Shown: positions 1 through 23,132, counted from the stretch's first letter. The stretch is DNA of 64,000 bases from Cristatella mucedo (GCA_009760855.2 WPIO01000003.1:1758501-1822500), one strand, 5' to 3'. Numbers and translations are program-made. Notes: generated by a model from the sequence alone, not told the origin.

Positions 1-836
1 GAAAGTGCGTGGCATGTTAATCATGACAATACATTTGTATAGCCCCATCAAAGAACCTGTTCTCTCTCCGGGCACTTTACATTTAAGATTCGTTTCAAAA
101 GTGGCCAAAAAAGGATTAGAGCGACCCAGATATAACTGGGATATCCGAAATACACAGCGATACACTAAGCAGAGTCCTCGTTCTCTAAAATGCCCGGCCA
201 CCTTCAGTTCGCACTCACTTGGGTTGCGTTCTTCCGAGCGAGCTCGGCGAAGTTATGCCGAAATCGAGACCACGTTAGAAACGGCCCTAAAAATACTTTG
301 CTCCGTAAAGACATGCTGATCAGCAAGATGCAAGCGCACCTTTCGAATTGGTCGATGGTTGCGCTGGATGGCAGAGCGAGTGCCGGTGTCAGGGTGTTCA
401 CGATTCGGTTAACAGTGCAAGCGCTTCCCATAATGGCCCGCGAATGACGCTCACACGCATTGCAGCAGCATAGAGATGCACGAAAATGGACTTTCTGCTT
501 ACTCTCGGGTCCAGGTAAGTTTAAGATAACGCGAGCCAAGACGACTGCGCGGCTGCAGTCAGCTCGGCGGCCCGCAAGCGTCTCAAGAGGTGCTCGCTGT
601 GCCTTTCTGACCGGGCGCCGGCACCGCCTAACCTATGACCTCAAAAAGGGGCTGTCGGCACACGCAAATAAGGCGGGGCTGCGGCTTCCACATCCATCCA
701 TTCCTAGGTAGCAAACGCTGCGCTCGTAGCAGTGCGAGTGTCGGCCGACGAGCGACGTATACTGTACCGGCGAAGCCACCGACCGACGAATACCGGCGAA
801 GCCCTCGGAATCGTGGCTAGCGACTTGTTGCGCCGA
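1..836. other. Unassigned intergenic DNA
   Basis: I recognise no protein or repeat family here. The right half is CpG-rich. The only coding hint is a short ATG segment at 476-514 (MHENGLSAYSRVQ) ending exactly at a consensus donor (CAG|GTAAGT), described separately. Confidence 0.4.
476..514 (+). CDS. Possible first coding exon, unknown gene
   Basis: An ATG opens 13 codons (MHENGLSAYSRVQ) and runs in phase 0 into a perfect CAG|GTAAGT donor. The surrounding DNA is CpG-rich, as expected near a promoter. No downstream exon was found within the next several kb and the peptide is too short to identify, so this could be a chance donor. It is listed only because of its splice-site quality. Confidence 0.18.
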
Positions 837-978
837 GCTGGTTTGGTCCTGCGGTTAAGGTGCTCGCCCCGACCCACGTCTCGCTGAGGTCGTGGGCTCG
901 ACTCCCACGGCAAACGTGAAGCGCCTAAATAGAGATTGTGTTCTTTTGGGGTGCTGTACAAATGAATTACATTTTTTG
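837..978 (+). repeat. SINE1 (tRNA-derived SINE), nearly full length
   Basis: It has a tRNA-like head with an A-box-like segment (GCGGTTAAGGTGCTCG) and a B box (GTCGTGGGCTCGACTCCC), then a tail AAGCGCCTAAATAGAGATT...GGGGTGCTGTACAAATGAATT. The same structure recurs at about 23.55, 41.99 and 44.19 kb on + and at 46.5, 55.4 and 61.3 kb on -. Its tail resembles the LINE1 3' end of this window, suggesting that LINE1 mobilises it. Confidence 0.8.
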
Positions 979-1204
979 TAGGGGTAGAAAAGTATGCGCG
1001 CGCGCAGCTATGCCGACGGTAGCGGAGCACCGCGAGCAACGAAGAGCGCCCTCCCTCAAGATAACAGTTCTATCTCCGTAGCGTAGAGAAGTCCATTTGA
1101 CAGTGCCGGATAGTTACAGGCGTCCAACGGTATTCATAACGTCCAGCAACTCTCATACAGTACGAAGCCCGTAGCTCACAACTGATAAATTGCGATTTAG
1201 TAGG

Positions 1205-1985
1205 CACAACCGACTGCCTATTACATCGCTTCGGGCTTGTTTAGATAAGGATACCTACCACGTCCAAGTTGGTCCATGCATTCGTGACATCTCGTCTCGA
1301 CTTCTGCAACTCACTGCTTACTGGCCTACCGGCATGTACGATCAGGCGATTGCAGCTGGTGCAAAACTGTGCAGCTAGGCTTGTCTGTCGTGAGCGTCGC
1401 AGTTGCCACATTACTCCACTTCTCGCCGACCTGCACTGGCTACCAGTCAAGCAACGGATTGACTTCAAGGTTTTGTCGCTCACTCTTAGGTCCCTTCATT
1501 CTATAGCTCCAGCCTATCTGTCAGATATACTACCCCATCAGGCCAAGCATTGTACCACCCGCTTTTCGGAATCCATCAGTCTAGAAATACCTCGTACAAA
1601 CCTCAAATCCTTCGGAGACGGTGCATTTAGCTCGTAAGCTCCCAAAGCCTGGAACTCCCTCCCGACCTGCGTCAGAACATCCCCTGACCTGACCACATTT
1701 AAAAGGAACCTAAAAACAACTATTTAGGACAGCATTTAGTGGGTCCCTGTGATTCGTCCTTGATATGCTTATGCGTGCTGACACTGTGCATGCTGCCACT
1801 AACCACATTTGCATGCTGACCCTGTGCATGTCACCCCTAACCATATTATTCGTTTGTTTGTTTTTCAAGCATGATTTTACTTACCATTCAATTGCATTTC
1901 CCTTTGCAGCAAATGTAAAGCGCCCAGAGAGAGAGATTGAGTTCTCTGAGGGCGCTTTATCAAGTGTATTATTATTATTATTATC
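1205..1985 (+). mobile_element. LINE1 (L2/CR1-like) 3' fragment
   Basis: A 5'-truncated non-LTR retrotransposon. The frame at 1269-1637 encodes the C-terminal end of a reverse transcriptase ORF, with hallmark strings [26 protein letters not shown] and [19 protein letters not shown] second stretch near 1640-1730 continues with a shifted frame. The 3' UTR ends in a hairpin-forming AAGCGCCCAGAGAGAGAGATTG...GGGCGCTT and an (ATT)n tail at about 1968-1983. It is very similar to the longer copy at 45.7-47.1 kb. Frameshifts and stops show it is dead. Confidence 0.85.
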
Positions 1986-3780
1986 GCTTCGGCTTTTACG
2001 CTGCCTCATCTTTGACCATCAAATAACCGGCTACGAGCCATTTTAGTTATGTAGCCATGAATCATAAATATCTCGGAAGTAGAATGGACTGTCCTTTTTA
2101 TTGCCATTGTCAGGCCTTTACTAGTTAGCGATGGTTAACGCCGTGCACGGACGCTTAGCAGGGCGCGGCTTGTGGCTGCGACCGCTGCTTGCCGGGTAGC
2201 CGGGCGCGGCGCCGGCGCGGCTGTGGCCCGGGGCCGTCCCAACCCCCTTTGTGGACATCCGGAGGCGCTCTTGGAGCTCGGAGGCGCTATCCAGCGGAAC
2301 AGATAGTGAGCCGCCGGCCGCGGACCAGTAAGGACGTGTTCGCTGCGCCGCCAGGGCTCCGCTTGTTATTACTGGAGTCGCCTGCTTTGTGTTTTAGTAA
2401 TACACTACTTATTTACTATTACTTACGAACTTCGACAGCCTTCTCCCCCTCAGTACCTCTCCTACTCGTTCCAGCAGATGTCAATGGAGAGGACTAATTT
2501 ATTTTCGCCGCCATCGAACTTGTTACTTTTAACAGCCCTAGTGATTTTACTTGTAGTTGAAGTAGTTAAGTTAAGAGGTCTGCGTAGCTTGCGCTTATCT
2601 AGAAGTTGCTATCAACCCTACACTTCTGCTCGCGGTGGAGCCGTGGGCTCTGAATCAGGCGCGACCTTCGGTCAATCGATTTCTACGATTTCGGGACACT
2701 CCTCGGCACTCCCGAGTCTCAAAATTAACGCGAGACTTGTGTAGTTTGTTCGCACAGCAGAGAGCCAGCCGATGCCCAACATCGACAGTTTATTACCAAC
2801 GCACGGAGCTGAAGAGCGCACGGCTCCCCTCGACTCCCCTTCCACTCCTCCAGCCCCCTGGTTGACCCCGATGATTCATCGAGGACCACAGCAGTGCAGC
2901 GGCCGACCCTGACGGCAAATCCACCAGCTGGTTACAGGCCTGTATCCATGCCACATCACAGGTGGACCACAGCAGTGCACCGGCCCCTCTCAGTGATGCT
3001 TCTAACCGCTCACCAGTGGCTTATCAGAGGAGCCTGCATACAATACATACATACATACGTACATACGAACTACAACATACAACTGAGTGAAAAGCGCGAC
3101 GCGAACGGGCGATCATCCTCGTTGCGATCGCGTGGACGCATCGAATTCTGCTTTCCGAGCGGTTTGCTTGCCGATCGCGAGGGAAGGTGCCGCCGTCACC
3201 GTCGGTTACGCTCCGCTCCTCCGCACTGCGAGGAGCAGCTCTCGGTGGCCATCATTGGGCAGCTTGGAGCAGCAGAGCGGAGACAGCGACGCCACCCAAG
3301 TGGGCCACCTCCTACTCGGCGTTACAGAATTAGCCAGGCAAAAGTTCACACGCAAGCGCATCCATCAATAAAATCGGCGCTGGCCCCTCGTTGCTTTTCT
3401 GATGCTAAGCAATGCGAACAAGGCGCCGCCTCGCCGATGCTTCGACGCAAGCAGGCAGGCAGGCTATTGGGAGGACTAGCAGACAACTTTTTGAGCTACG
3501 CTGTCGGCGTAGGTCGCTAAGTTCGGCTTTGCCGAGCCCGAGAGCTACCTATCGTCTCGCAGGTTCAACCGGTGTACTGCCTCATGAGGGCGGTCCCGTG
3601 GCTTAGACTCTCTGTCGGGCACCACTGCGGTTCCGTCGGAGAGAGAGGCGCGAATGTAGCCGCAATCCGAAGAATGTGCACCTAATCCGAAAACAGTAGG
3701 TGCAGTCCAAAGACACTCGTCGAACTCAGAACCAATGCGCGCTCGCCACAAGCTGCGCCGATTTATTCTTCAGTATCTGT
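1986..3780. other. Unassigned GC-rich intergenic DNA
   Basis: GC-rich DNA at about 2140-2360 and moderately CpG-rich DNA at 3080-3560. A short (ATAC)n run lies near 3038-3066. The phrase GACCACAGCAGTGCA is repeated at about 2884 and 2963. A long open frame at 2894-3520 has low-complexity, arginine-rich composition and matches nothing I know, so I treat it as non-coding. Confidence 0.4.
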
Positions 3781-3832
3781 AAAGTGCCTAGAACGAGACT
3801 TAGTTCTCTAGGGGCACTATACAAATGTATTC
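3781..3832 (+). repeat. SINE1/LINE1 3' tail fragment
   Basis: Only the 3' tail remains (AAAGTGCCTAGAACGAGACTTAGTTCTCTAGGGGCACTATACAAATG), the same stem-loop that ends SINE1 copies here. Confidence 0.65.
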
Positions 3833-3921
3833 TCGGTGACGCTCCCAACAGCTGTTTACCGGCGGTTTGGCAGAGGAGCAGTAGCGGCCTGCATATAACC
3901 CAATTACAGTATTAGTATAAT

Positions 3922-4172
3922 AATCCCTGTGATTCGTTCTTTTATGTGCTCATGCGTGCTGACACTGTTGAATGTTGCCCCTAACCACACTTGCATGCTG
4001 ACCCTTTGTATATCACCCCTAACAGTGTTATTCTTATTGTTTATCAAGCACGATACCGCTAACTATTCGTTCATGTTTCCTTTGCAGTAAATGTAAAGTG
4101 CCTGCAAAGAGATCGAGTCCTCCGAGCGCGCTTTAGCAAATGTATTATTAGTTTTATTAGTTTTATTAGTTG
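3922..4172 (+). mobile_element. LINE1 3' UTR fragment
   Basis: It matches the LINE1 3' UTR (CCCTGTGATTCGTTCTTT, CGTGCTGACACTGTTGAATG, CACCCCTAAC) and ends with the tail hairpin and an ATT/TTTTATTAG-rich run. No coding sequence is left. Confidence 0.75.
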
Positions 4173-5237
4173 CAGTATTATTCGCATTCAACGTCATCTC
4201 GCTGGGCGTCTTTATTGCCGCGCTGCGACCGAGTTGTGGAGCGGAGCGAGCGTGCCGGTCCGCACTTCCGGCCAGCTAGAGCGGACCCATCGCTTTCGGG
4301 CTGCCGTTACTCGCAAAAAATGGTTGCCGCAGCGACAGGTGCGGTCGCGTTTCTCCGCAGACGCTCGAATCTTACTTGACGCCGACGTAAACTTGGACCT
4401 GGCGATTTCCTCGCGGCACAGCGAGCCGCATGCTGAGCTCTGACGTTGCGTGCGCAGCGCTCGGCGAGCAGCTCTCAAGGCAAAGCTACTGTAGTGCTTG
4501 AGCCATTGGCCGCCAGGCTTTGTCGCTGCGGTAGATAATAAAACTATCGTTGAATCAGGGCAATAGTTTTTGGGATCCTCAACGAGCGAGCTTGCAATCT
4601 GGCCGTTCACAGTGTGCCCCGGCATGGCCCGCCGCTGCCGCCATTACTACCCCACGGAACGCCCAACGCGTTCGGCAGCATGCACCCGCTGCAAATCTTC
4701 CGATTGTTGCGCATAGTACGAGCTCGGCGGGTTTTGCAAAGCTGCATTTTCTTCTTTTTTCATTTCCAAATCCTACGGTCTATAGTTTGGTTAATAAATA
4801 TACAGGTACATTGGTTATTACCTGCATGTGTGGGTGCATGTCTGCTTTTCCGTGCACGCACACGCCGATAGTAAAAATGCTTTGCACATGTAAGTTCGTA
4901 ACATAAGCATGCTAGTGTATACGAAAGAACTGTATGTCAATCTGGCGGGAAATCTGGCCCTTAACCTACTGAATTATTTAACATAGCACGGCAGACGTTA
5001 CTCCAAGGAGGGTAATGTATTGCAAAGTCTTCACGAGTACCGCTAGAATTTTTTTTTTTAAACCGGAGGCACTGGAAAGCTTAGACACTTATCAACTGAA
5101 CTCGCAACGAATGTATCCCACCCGTTAGATCTACGTGTTCGCATTTTCGCACAGGTTGGCGGACAGGCGAAAATGGTGAGATGCAGCGAGCGCACCTCGC
5201 GAACCGCTCCAGCCAATGCGCTAGCGGCGGCGCTCCT
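4173..5237. other. Unassigned intergenic DNA
   Basis: No recognisable gene. About 4200-4700 is CpG-rich and could be promoter-associated, but no first exon with a convincing donor was found on either strand. About 4780-5060 is AT-richer without features. Confidence 0.35.
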
Positions 5238-5563
<326 letters not shown>

Positions 5564-5833
5564 GGGATCGGCGTTGGCGGGATCATTCGGAGTCATGGCG
5601 TCACGCAGCCGCGCTGCTCTCCGGATTTCGGCGTCCGAATGCGAGCCAATTTCTTTTTTAATCGTCGGACGCGCTCTTGGACCGCGTACGCGCGCGGCAG
5701 AGACGACTATCGTACGCGGTAGCTATCGCTTCTTGCGCTCTCGTGTACGGCCTCTTTCGAATCTTTCCGAAGGACGTCGGCGTTAAAGCCCGAGAGGGCG
5801 TTAAAGCAGCGAGTGGAGAAAACTGGGCGAACG
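5564..5833. other. CpG-rich unassigned stretch
   Basis: CpG-dense sequence between the CA tract and the CCG tracts. No protein similarity is seen. It has CpG-island character but no identified start exon. Confidence 0.3.
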
Positions 5834-5852
5834 CAGCGAGGAGCTGGAGAGT

Positions 5853-5922
<70 letters not shown>

Positions 5923-5943
5923 AGACAGCGAGGAGCTGGAGAG

Positions 5944-5978
<35 letters not shown>

Positions 5979-5982
5979 AGAC
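5834..5982. repeat. Duplicated (CCG)n trinucleotide tract
   Basis: Two CCG runs (about 5853-5921 and 5946-5978) share the same flanks: CAGCGAGGAGCTGGAGAG before each and CCGTAGACAG after each. A unit containing the triplet tract was therefore tandemly duplicated and the tracts then changed length independently. Poly-Arg and poly-Gly frames across it are repeat artefacts. Confidence 0.9.
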
Positions 5983-6156
5983 AGCCGATAGCCGGCGGGC
6001 GAGCAGCCGTCGGCAGTCGCATGCGGACGCTGGCGGTGAGATTAGAAGTAAGCAAATGTGTATTTCGCGTTTCGTGACCGCAATTCATAATCGTCCGCAC
6101 ACCTTCACGTATTTGAAGCTGCGTCGGGAATTTGATCATGCTTCCTTCACAGCACA

Positions 6157-6215
6157 TTTAATGTGCCTAGAAAGAGATTAATTTCAATGAGAGTGCTATA
6201 TAAATGTATTATTAA
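6157..6215 (+). repeat. SINE1/LINE1 3' tail fragment
   Basis: Sequence AATGTGCCTAGAAAGAGATTAATTTCAATGAGAGTGCTATATAAATG followed by ATTATTAATAAT is the shared tail hairpin with its AT-rich end. Confidence 0.6.
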
Positions 6216-7514
6216 TAATGTTCGTTAGCAGCGCTACAAGTAGCTCGCTTTTTTTAATGCAGCTTGGGTCCCTCGTCAACGAGATCAGTGATCAGTTACC
6301 TAATGTTGCGATCGCACGAATGCCGTCCGTCGCCTTCCGCTCATTGATCTCGCCACGCCCACTGGAAAGCCGGCTCTTAGTAAAAGCGCTGGCACAATAA
6401 CCTGCTGCCATTCCGGCCAAACGGCGACCATTCAGGGCACCGACTCCGGTACGGCCCAGTTGCCTAGAGCTCGACTCTGCTCATTGCGGAGGTACACACT
6501 CCTACCTATTACTTGCCTTCTGTTGTATGCCGCTTTGGACATAATTATCGCATAATCAGCTTCACGCTGTTATGATTCAGGAACCGTGGATAATAAATAT
6601 GAGTCCTATTCTGGCTTACTTAGCACGTCGCCATTTTTACGGTACAGTCTGCCTCGGCTGTATGTCGCAGCGAACTTATGTAGGATATTAAGATATGAAG
6701 ACGAAATGGGTAGAGTAATAGTTTGCGATGCTGGTTGCCTTTTCTCTGGCTGCTTCATTAATTTAATGAAATGAGAACGATCCAGCATTGAACATTTTCT
6801 TGCTGCACGGCAGGTAGTGTTGCGTGGGCTTGTTGCTGCTGCTTTTATAATTAGCACAGCATCCGGCCATTAATGTATGTCCCACCTGCAGCAGGTGGTT
6901 GGGCAGTTGACTCGGCGAAGCGTCCGGCCTTTGACGTAGGGGATGTTGCCCGCAGAGCTCCATTCCCCCATCTGCAGTGAGTCAGCCAGGTCGCATATAC
7001 GTGCGTGCGAGAGAATACAGTGGGAGTGCCGTTTACCGCTCATGTACCCACTAGTGCCTCCGTGGGACTCCGCTAGAACTGCCGCCACCGAAGTCACAGA
7101 AATACAACAGTATCTAGCGAATTGTGCCGCAGGGACCAGAGGGCTTATATGACTGAAGCCGGCAATGACTAACACTTGGCTCGAAAATGGAATAAAAAAG
7201 AAAGAAACTCCGCGCTACAGAAGCGTCTATGGCAAAATTTTTCGAAAGACCAAATGACGCGCTCGAGTATTGAATATTGGCCAGTTAATACTAACGTAAA
7301 AGTTAATACTAACGTGTAACGCCGAAGGCTCGGCCGAGTAGGCTTAACCTGCCACTTACCTAGTGGCGTAACCTAGTGCCTAATGCCGTTCGGTGCGCGC
7401 CTACGCGCAATAAGCAGGCCGCCACGAAACGCGCGTTTCTGGCGCTGACCTGCTTACGGTTACTAAAGGGGGTCGTGAGTCCACGGCGTGAATTGGAAAG
7501 CGAGACACACAAAT
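6216..7514. other. Unassigned intergenic DNA
   Basis: I see no convincing exon or repeat. About 7255-7345 contains the duplicated phrase AGTTAATACTAACGT. Confidence 0.35.
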
Positions 7515-8270
7515 TGGGGATTTTACTGAGCTTTATTCGCAAGCGCACAAAGTCGCCGCGCGTCTAGCTCAGTTTTATCTCCACACGCTCTCAACGGCAC
7601 ACGCACTCTTGCGGAGGGAATACGTCCCCCGCATTAGGGCTACCTAAGTCTATTGTGGGGTACGACCCAAATAAGACGAGAAGCTCGAACCGGAGCCTAG
7701 ACCCTGACTGGAGAACTAGGGCTCCGCTTCCACCTTACGGCAGGGATACCATACGCACTACACCGAACTTCTTCTAATTCGCATCGGCAAATCCTCATGC
7801 CGAGACCACGTGTGAGCGCGTTCACACAAAACACAAAAGAAACACAAAATGCTAGCTCGAGCGCGATACGACCGCATTCGGTGGAGTCCACCGATACCCC
7901 TAGCGCTGTCTCGTCCTGTCCCGTCAATCGCCGGCGGACAGCCCAACCTCCCTCTGTCGCTTTCAGAGAAACGAGTCCGACGGCGTCGAAGCGAGGCCGA
8001 AGAGAGGACCCGAACAATAGACCAAGAGCGTGCGTCGCTCGACTCTTACATACCATAGATATATTACAGACAATGGGGCAAGAGTTTAGTGGTATTAGGC
8101 CCGACACCGTCGCCCATTACGGTAAGGAATTGATACCGTCCCTAGGCCACTGGAAGGGCACCTCTGTTCAGCTTGAATGCCGAATAGATTCCAGACGATT
8201 CTGTTTGGACCGAGTTATGGCCGAGGTTGACAGGCCAGCCAACGTCAATCAGCAGCTCCCGCGGGTATCG
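7515..8270 (+). repeat. Unclassified dispersed repeat, copy A
   Basis: This stretch aligns by eye, colinearly and in the same orientation, with 38912-39690. Shared landmarks include GGGGATTTTAC, GGGG(T/C)(A/G)CGACCCA, CCGCATTCGG-type phrases, GAAACGAGT(C/T)CG(A/G)CG, GGTATT(A/G)GGCC(C/T)G(G/A)CACCGT, TACGGTAAGGAATT and AGTTATGGCC. The copies are well diverged. No intact ORF or LTR/TIR boundary is clear, so the class is unknown. Confidence 0.65.
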
Positions 8271-8449
8271 GACCAATTCTAAAGGCCGAATCGCCACCGT
8301 TGGTCTCAGAGCTTCATGGCTTGATTTTAAGCTCTTGCTCTCTAACCGCACCGGCGCCCCTCACTGGCTCACTGCTCCAGGGCAAAGGAGTTCTTTCCCG
8401 CCGCCGAACAGCTCTCGTTCGCGCTCTTATTTACTGCTCCTACTTACGT
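8271..8449. other. Unassigned spacer
   Basis: Short spacer between the unclassified repeat and the period-7 array. No feature recognised. Confidence 0.3.
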
Positions 8450-8735
8450 TAAATAAAGACGTTTTCGTTGTCTTTTCCATTTAGGGATTCTCTCCAATAC
8501 CTAAATACTTAACCGTAAACTCAAAGACCTAAACTCTAATCCCAAACACTCAAACAAACTGCAAAATGTAACCTGCAAACCATTAGTCTTAACCCAAAAA
8601 CATATAACCATTAAGTAAAGACGTTTTTAGTTATATTTTCATCCAGAGTGTCTCTTTAATACCTAAATACTTAACCCTATACTCTAAGACCTAAAATCTA
8701 AGCAAAAAAACTTAATAACCCAAAAAAAACTGACG
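8450..8735 (+). repeat. Degenerate telomere-like 7-nt satellite, two blocks
   Basis: The sequence reads as approximate 7-mers of CCTAAAC type (ACCTAAA TACTTAA CCGTAAA CTCAAAG ACCTAAA CTCTAAT CCCAAAC). The array exists as two direct-repeat blocks offset by about 162 bp: AATAAAGACGTTTTCGTTGT at 8451 against AGTAAAGACGTTTTTAGTTA at 8613, each followed by AATACCTAAATACTTAACC. A related array with a near-identical 20-mer lies at 60.42-60.55 kb. It ends about 75 bp before the MRPL1 start codon. Confidence 0.7.
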
Positions 8736-8739
8736 GCTA

Positions 8740-8809
8740 GACCTCGTGTGGGCGTGGGATATGGAAGTAGGAGCCGGCTTCCGGTCTCACGAGTGACAAC
8801 TTCCGTACA
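8740..8809 (+). promoter_or_regulatory. Putative MRPL1 promoter / 5' UTR
   Basis: No TATA box is seen. GGCTTCCGG at about 8776-8784 is the reverse complement of an ETS/GABP-type CCGGAAGC core. The start codon sits in ACAATGGCCGCC, close to a YY1-type ATGGC(G/C)GC context. ETS plus YY1 elements are typical of housekeeping and nuclear-encoded mitochondrial genes. The transcription start is not mapped. Confidence 0.4.
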
Positions 8810-20551
<11,742 letters not shown>

Positions 20552-23002
20552 GCCGATGGGGCCACATATGCCCGGTCACGGTTTTCTCTTTTCTTTTTCG
20601 TGCACCAGTAGCAGGCCATCCCTCAGGCAGTTGGGTGGCCGGAGCAATGTTTCGCTGTCGATGCAATCGAGTAGATGTCGATGCTGTCGAGTAGAAACGA
20701 CAGCGTGCGTCTGTGTGGTGGACCAGTTGCAGCCCTGACTTATCCGGGCTGCACTTGGCCTAGTGCATTTAGCCTAGTTCAGCTGCTGAAGCCAGCTGTG
20801 GTCCAGCACTAGCGCTCGGCCGCAGCTTCTGTTTGCTGAACAGTGGCCCACTGTACGATAAGTAGCCCCGGCAGCTCATTCGGCTCGAACTCTTGCCGCT
20901 CGGTCGCCAATACTTCCTGACAGCACGTTGTGGTGCTCGATCCGCTTGCACTTGACTGAATTCAATGCTGCTGTGCAGTCATTTATTTTCTAATAATACA
21001 TTGCACTCCTTGAAAATAGGCTATCTTTAATCCTTTTTGTCATCAATAACGATACTGTGAATACATATTAACAAGAAATAGCGCTACGCTTGGCTTCAAG
21101 TGACCCATGCTTACTCTCGATTTTCCATTCACAAATTAGCGGATAGGCACGTTCTTTAGCTGCACAAACGAGTAGATGAGAAACGCCAGCCGGGCTCGGC
21201 ACAGACGAGGATGTCCTCGAGGCGCAGGAGATCACCCAGCGACGGACTGACTGCATTCGCGCTGCGCCAGGGCGAGCCATCCATATCCAGACGAGCATAG
21301 CAGCCGCAAGTCTCGCTGCAGGGCCTTCCGAGACTCGAACTCGGCACTGACCGCCCGATAGAGGAGAGTGGGCAAAAGCCCTAGGCGGCACTGGTTTGAG
21401 TTTGCACGGGGCTGAACCTCACTCGTCGGCGATCGTTCCGCAATAGCATAGGAATCTCTTCATCGGGGAAGTTCCTAAACTGTCCGGGCAACAGATGAGG
21501 CGGCACAGCGAAGGGGCCCAAAGCGTCAGGCCAAGCTCGAGGCCAGCGGCCAGAATCGGTTGCGAGTGCGGAGGCAGGCAAGAGGACCGGAAGCTTCTAG
21601 GGCCTTTGTTTTTTGGCCTTGCAAGCATCGCGCGACGACCGGCTTTAGCTCGTCGCCTGCTGCAGAGCCTCGGAGCCTGCACGCTGTGTCACATGCAGGC
21701 GATGTTGGTAACTTGGTTAATCGTGCCTCCGAGGAAAGGCAGGACGGTAGGGCTTTCTTTAAGCACCTCTGCTGCTGCTTCGTTTGCCACCTAGGAGCAG
21801 CTGCATCATTGGAGTGACCAATTCTGGGCTTCGAATCCTAGAGATCCCCATCGCACGAACCACCCTGAGTAGCCACCTTCTTGATCAGATATCTCTTTCA
21901 ACTGAAGCAGGTCGCCTGTTCTGTGTGTCAGGTGTTCCATCGAAGCATTTAATCGCGAACGTTGATTCTAAGGGTGCTTCTCACTCACCCCTTAACAGGC
22001 GGGATCAGATTAGCTTCAGAGTCCTAATCTTCGACGACTGAGCCGTGCCTGCTACCGCACTACACAATAACGCTATGCACAGTCGAGTTAAAACAGGCAG
22101 CCGCTATGAAATGCTTTTAAGACGATTTGAAAATCGAGCTTGTCCGACTTGAATGTGGATGGCACGGCGGAGCCAATCAAGTATGATCCGATCCCTTGAG
22201 CCGATTTTCGGTGTACACGTTGCAACCAGTAGACCATCTGTGCATCTTTACGGTTTAGGTTTACAGACTGGGTGGGGGGCCTCAGCTGTGCCTTGAAGGC
22301 CTGGCAAGTGAACATTTTTGCCATAACTAACACGATGTTGACCGAGTAAATATATAATTTAAATACATGCATGCACCCATTGATTATGTGCTGCACTGGC
22401 CAAGCAGAAGTATTCAGCTTCTGCATTGGCCAAAGCAGAAGTACACATGAAGGCACTTTGTGCCGAATGCATCCGCTGCCGACCATCGCGAGCCGAGTAG
22501 CATCAGCGAATAACAACAAAATGTGTTATATAAGTCTATCAACAACACTTGGGTTATCTAACCATAAGGTAGTCTATCTAGCATTAGGACAATCTTCCAC
22601 CACACTGGGAGCTCTTAAGGTCAGCGGTGGCGACGGTTCGACTCCACTACAATGGTTCCAGCAAGGATGTCGTACGCAGCCCGGCCATAGTCAAAGACCA
22701 TCACACTCAGACACGTGGGTAAGAAGAACGTTATGGCAAAGTTCTTCACCAGCGATCTCAGCAAAGCACTACAACGATAAGTCAGTACAGCAAAATTGAC
22801 ATCGTAAGCACTGTGATCTTGCTCCAACTAGTGTGTCGTTTCTTATTCTGAGGGGGGAATTGGCAGCATATTTTAATTTTTTTTATCCAAGTGAGATGTT
22901 GCCTTCTTTCATGACAATATCTAACTCCACGCCCCCAAATATTGATCCGTAATGTTTCCCCGGGGCGTCAGCAATCTGGAATCAATTTTAAAGTCACTCA
23001 TT
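20552..23002. other. MRPL1 3' flank and unassigned DNA
   Basis: The first part is presumably the MRPL1 3' UTR. No AATAAA follows closely; AATAATACA near 20991 is the nearest weak candidate. About 21140-21700 is GC-rich with several open frames on both strands, but I recognise no protein and no consistent splice pairs. Confidence 0.35.
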
Positions 23003-23132
23003 TTATTCCTCCTCGTCCTTTCCTTCCTCGTCCTTTCCTTTTTCCTCTTCTTGCCACTGCAGTTTCTCCGGGGCGTTTTCGCATTCAATGGAACCGGTGA
23101 CAGCCAAAAAGGTCAGCACATACGAGCGTGTG
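23003..23132 (-). CDS. Candidate terminal coding exon, unknown acidic protein
   Basis: On the - strand, an acceptor (TTATTTCCAAGCAG|) opens 42 codons: TRSYVLTFLAVTGSIECENA, a Trp-containing linker, then an acidic/lysine tail (EEEKGKDEEGKDEEE) and TAA. The stop overlaps AATAAA (GAATAAAATG), a ready-made poly(A) signal. The exon enters with one base completing a codon (phase 2). The Glu/Lys tail contains a short internal duplication (CCTCGTCCTTTCCTT on +). I do not recognise the family and found no upstream exons. The acceptor, coding composition and coincident poly(A) signal together make it more likely real than chance. Confidence 0.4.

Noticed and set aside
2894-3520. 208-codon open frame on +, the longest outside repeats and LINEs
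   Set aside because: Compositionally a GC-rich random frame that includes an (ATAC)n run, starts at GTG, has no domain, and competing frames are open too.
5677-6157. Poly-Arg and poly-Gly/Pro open frames
   Set aside because: Created by the (CCG)n tracts; no start context, splice sites or conserved flanks.
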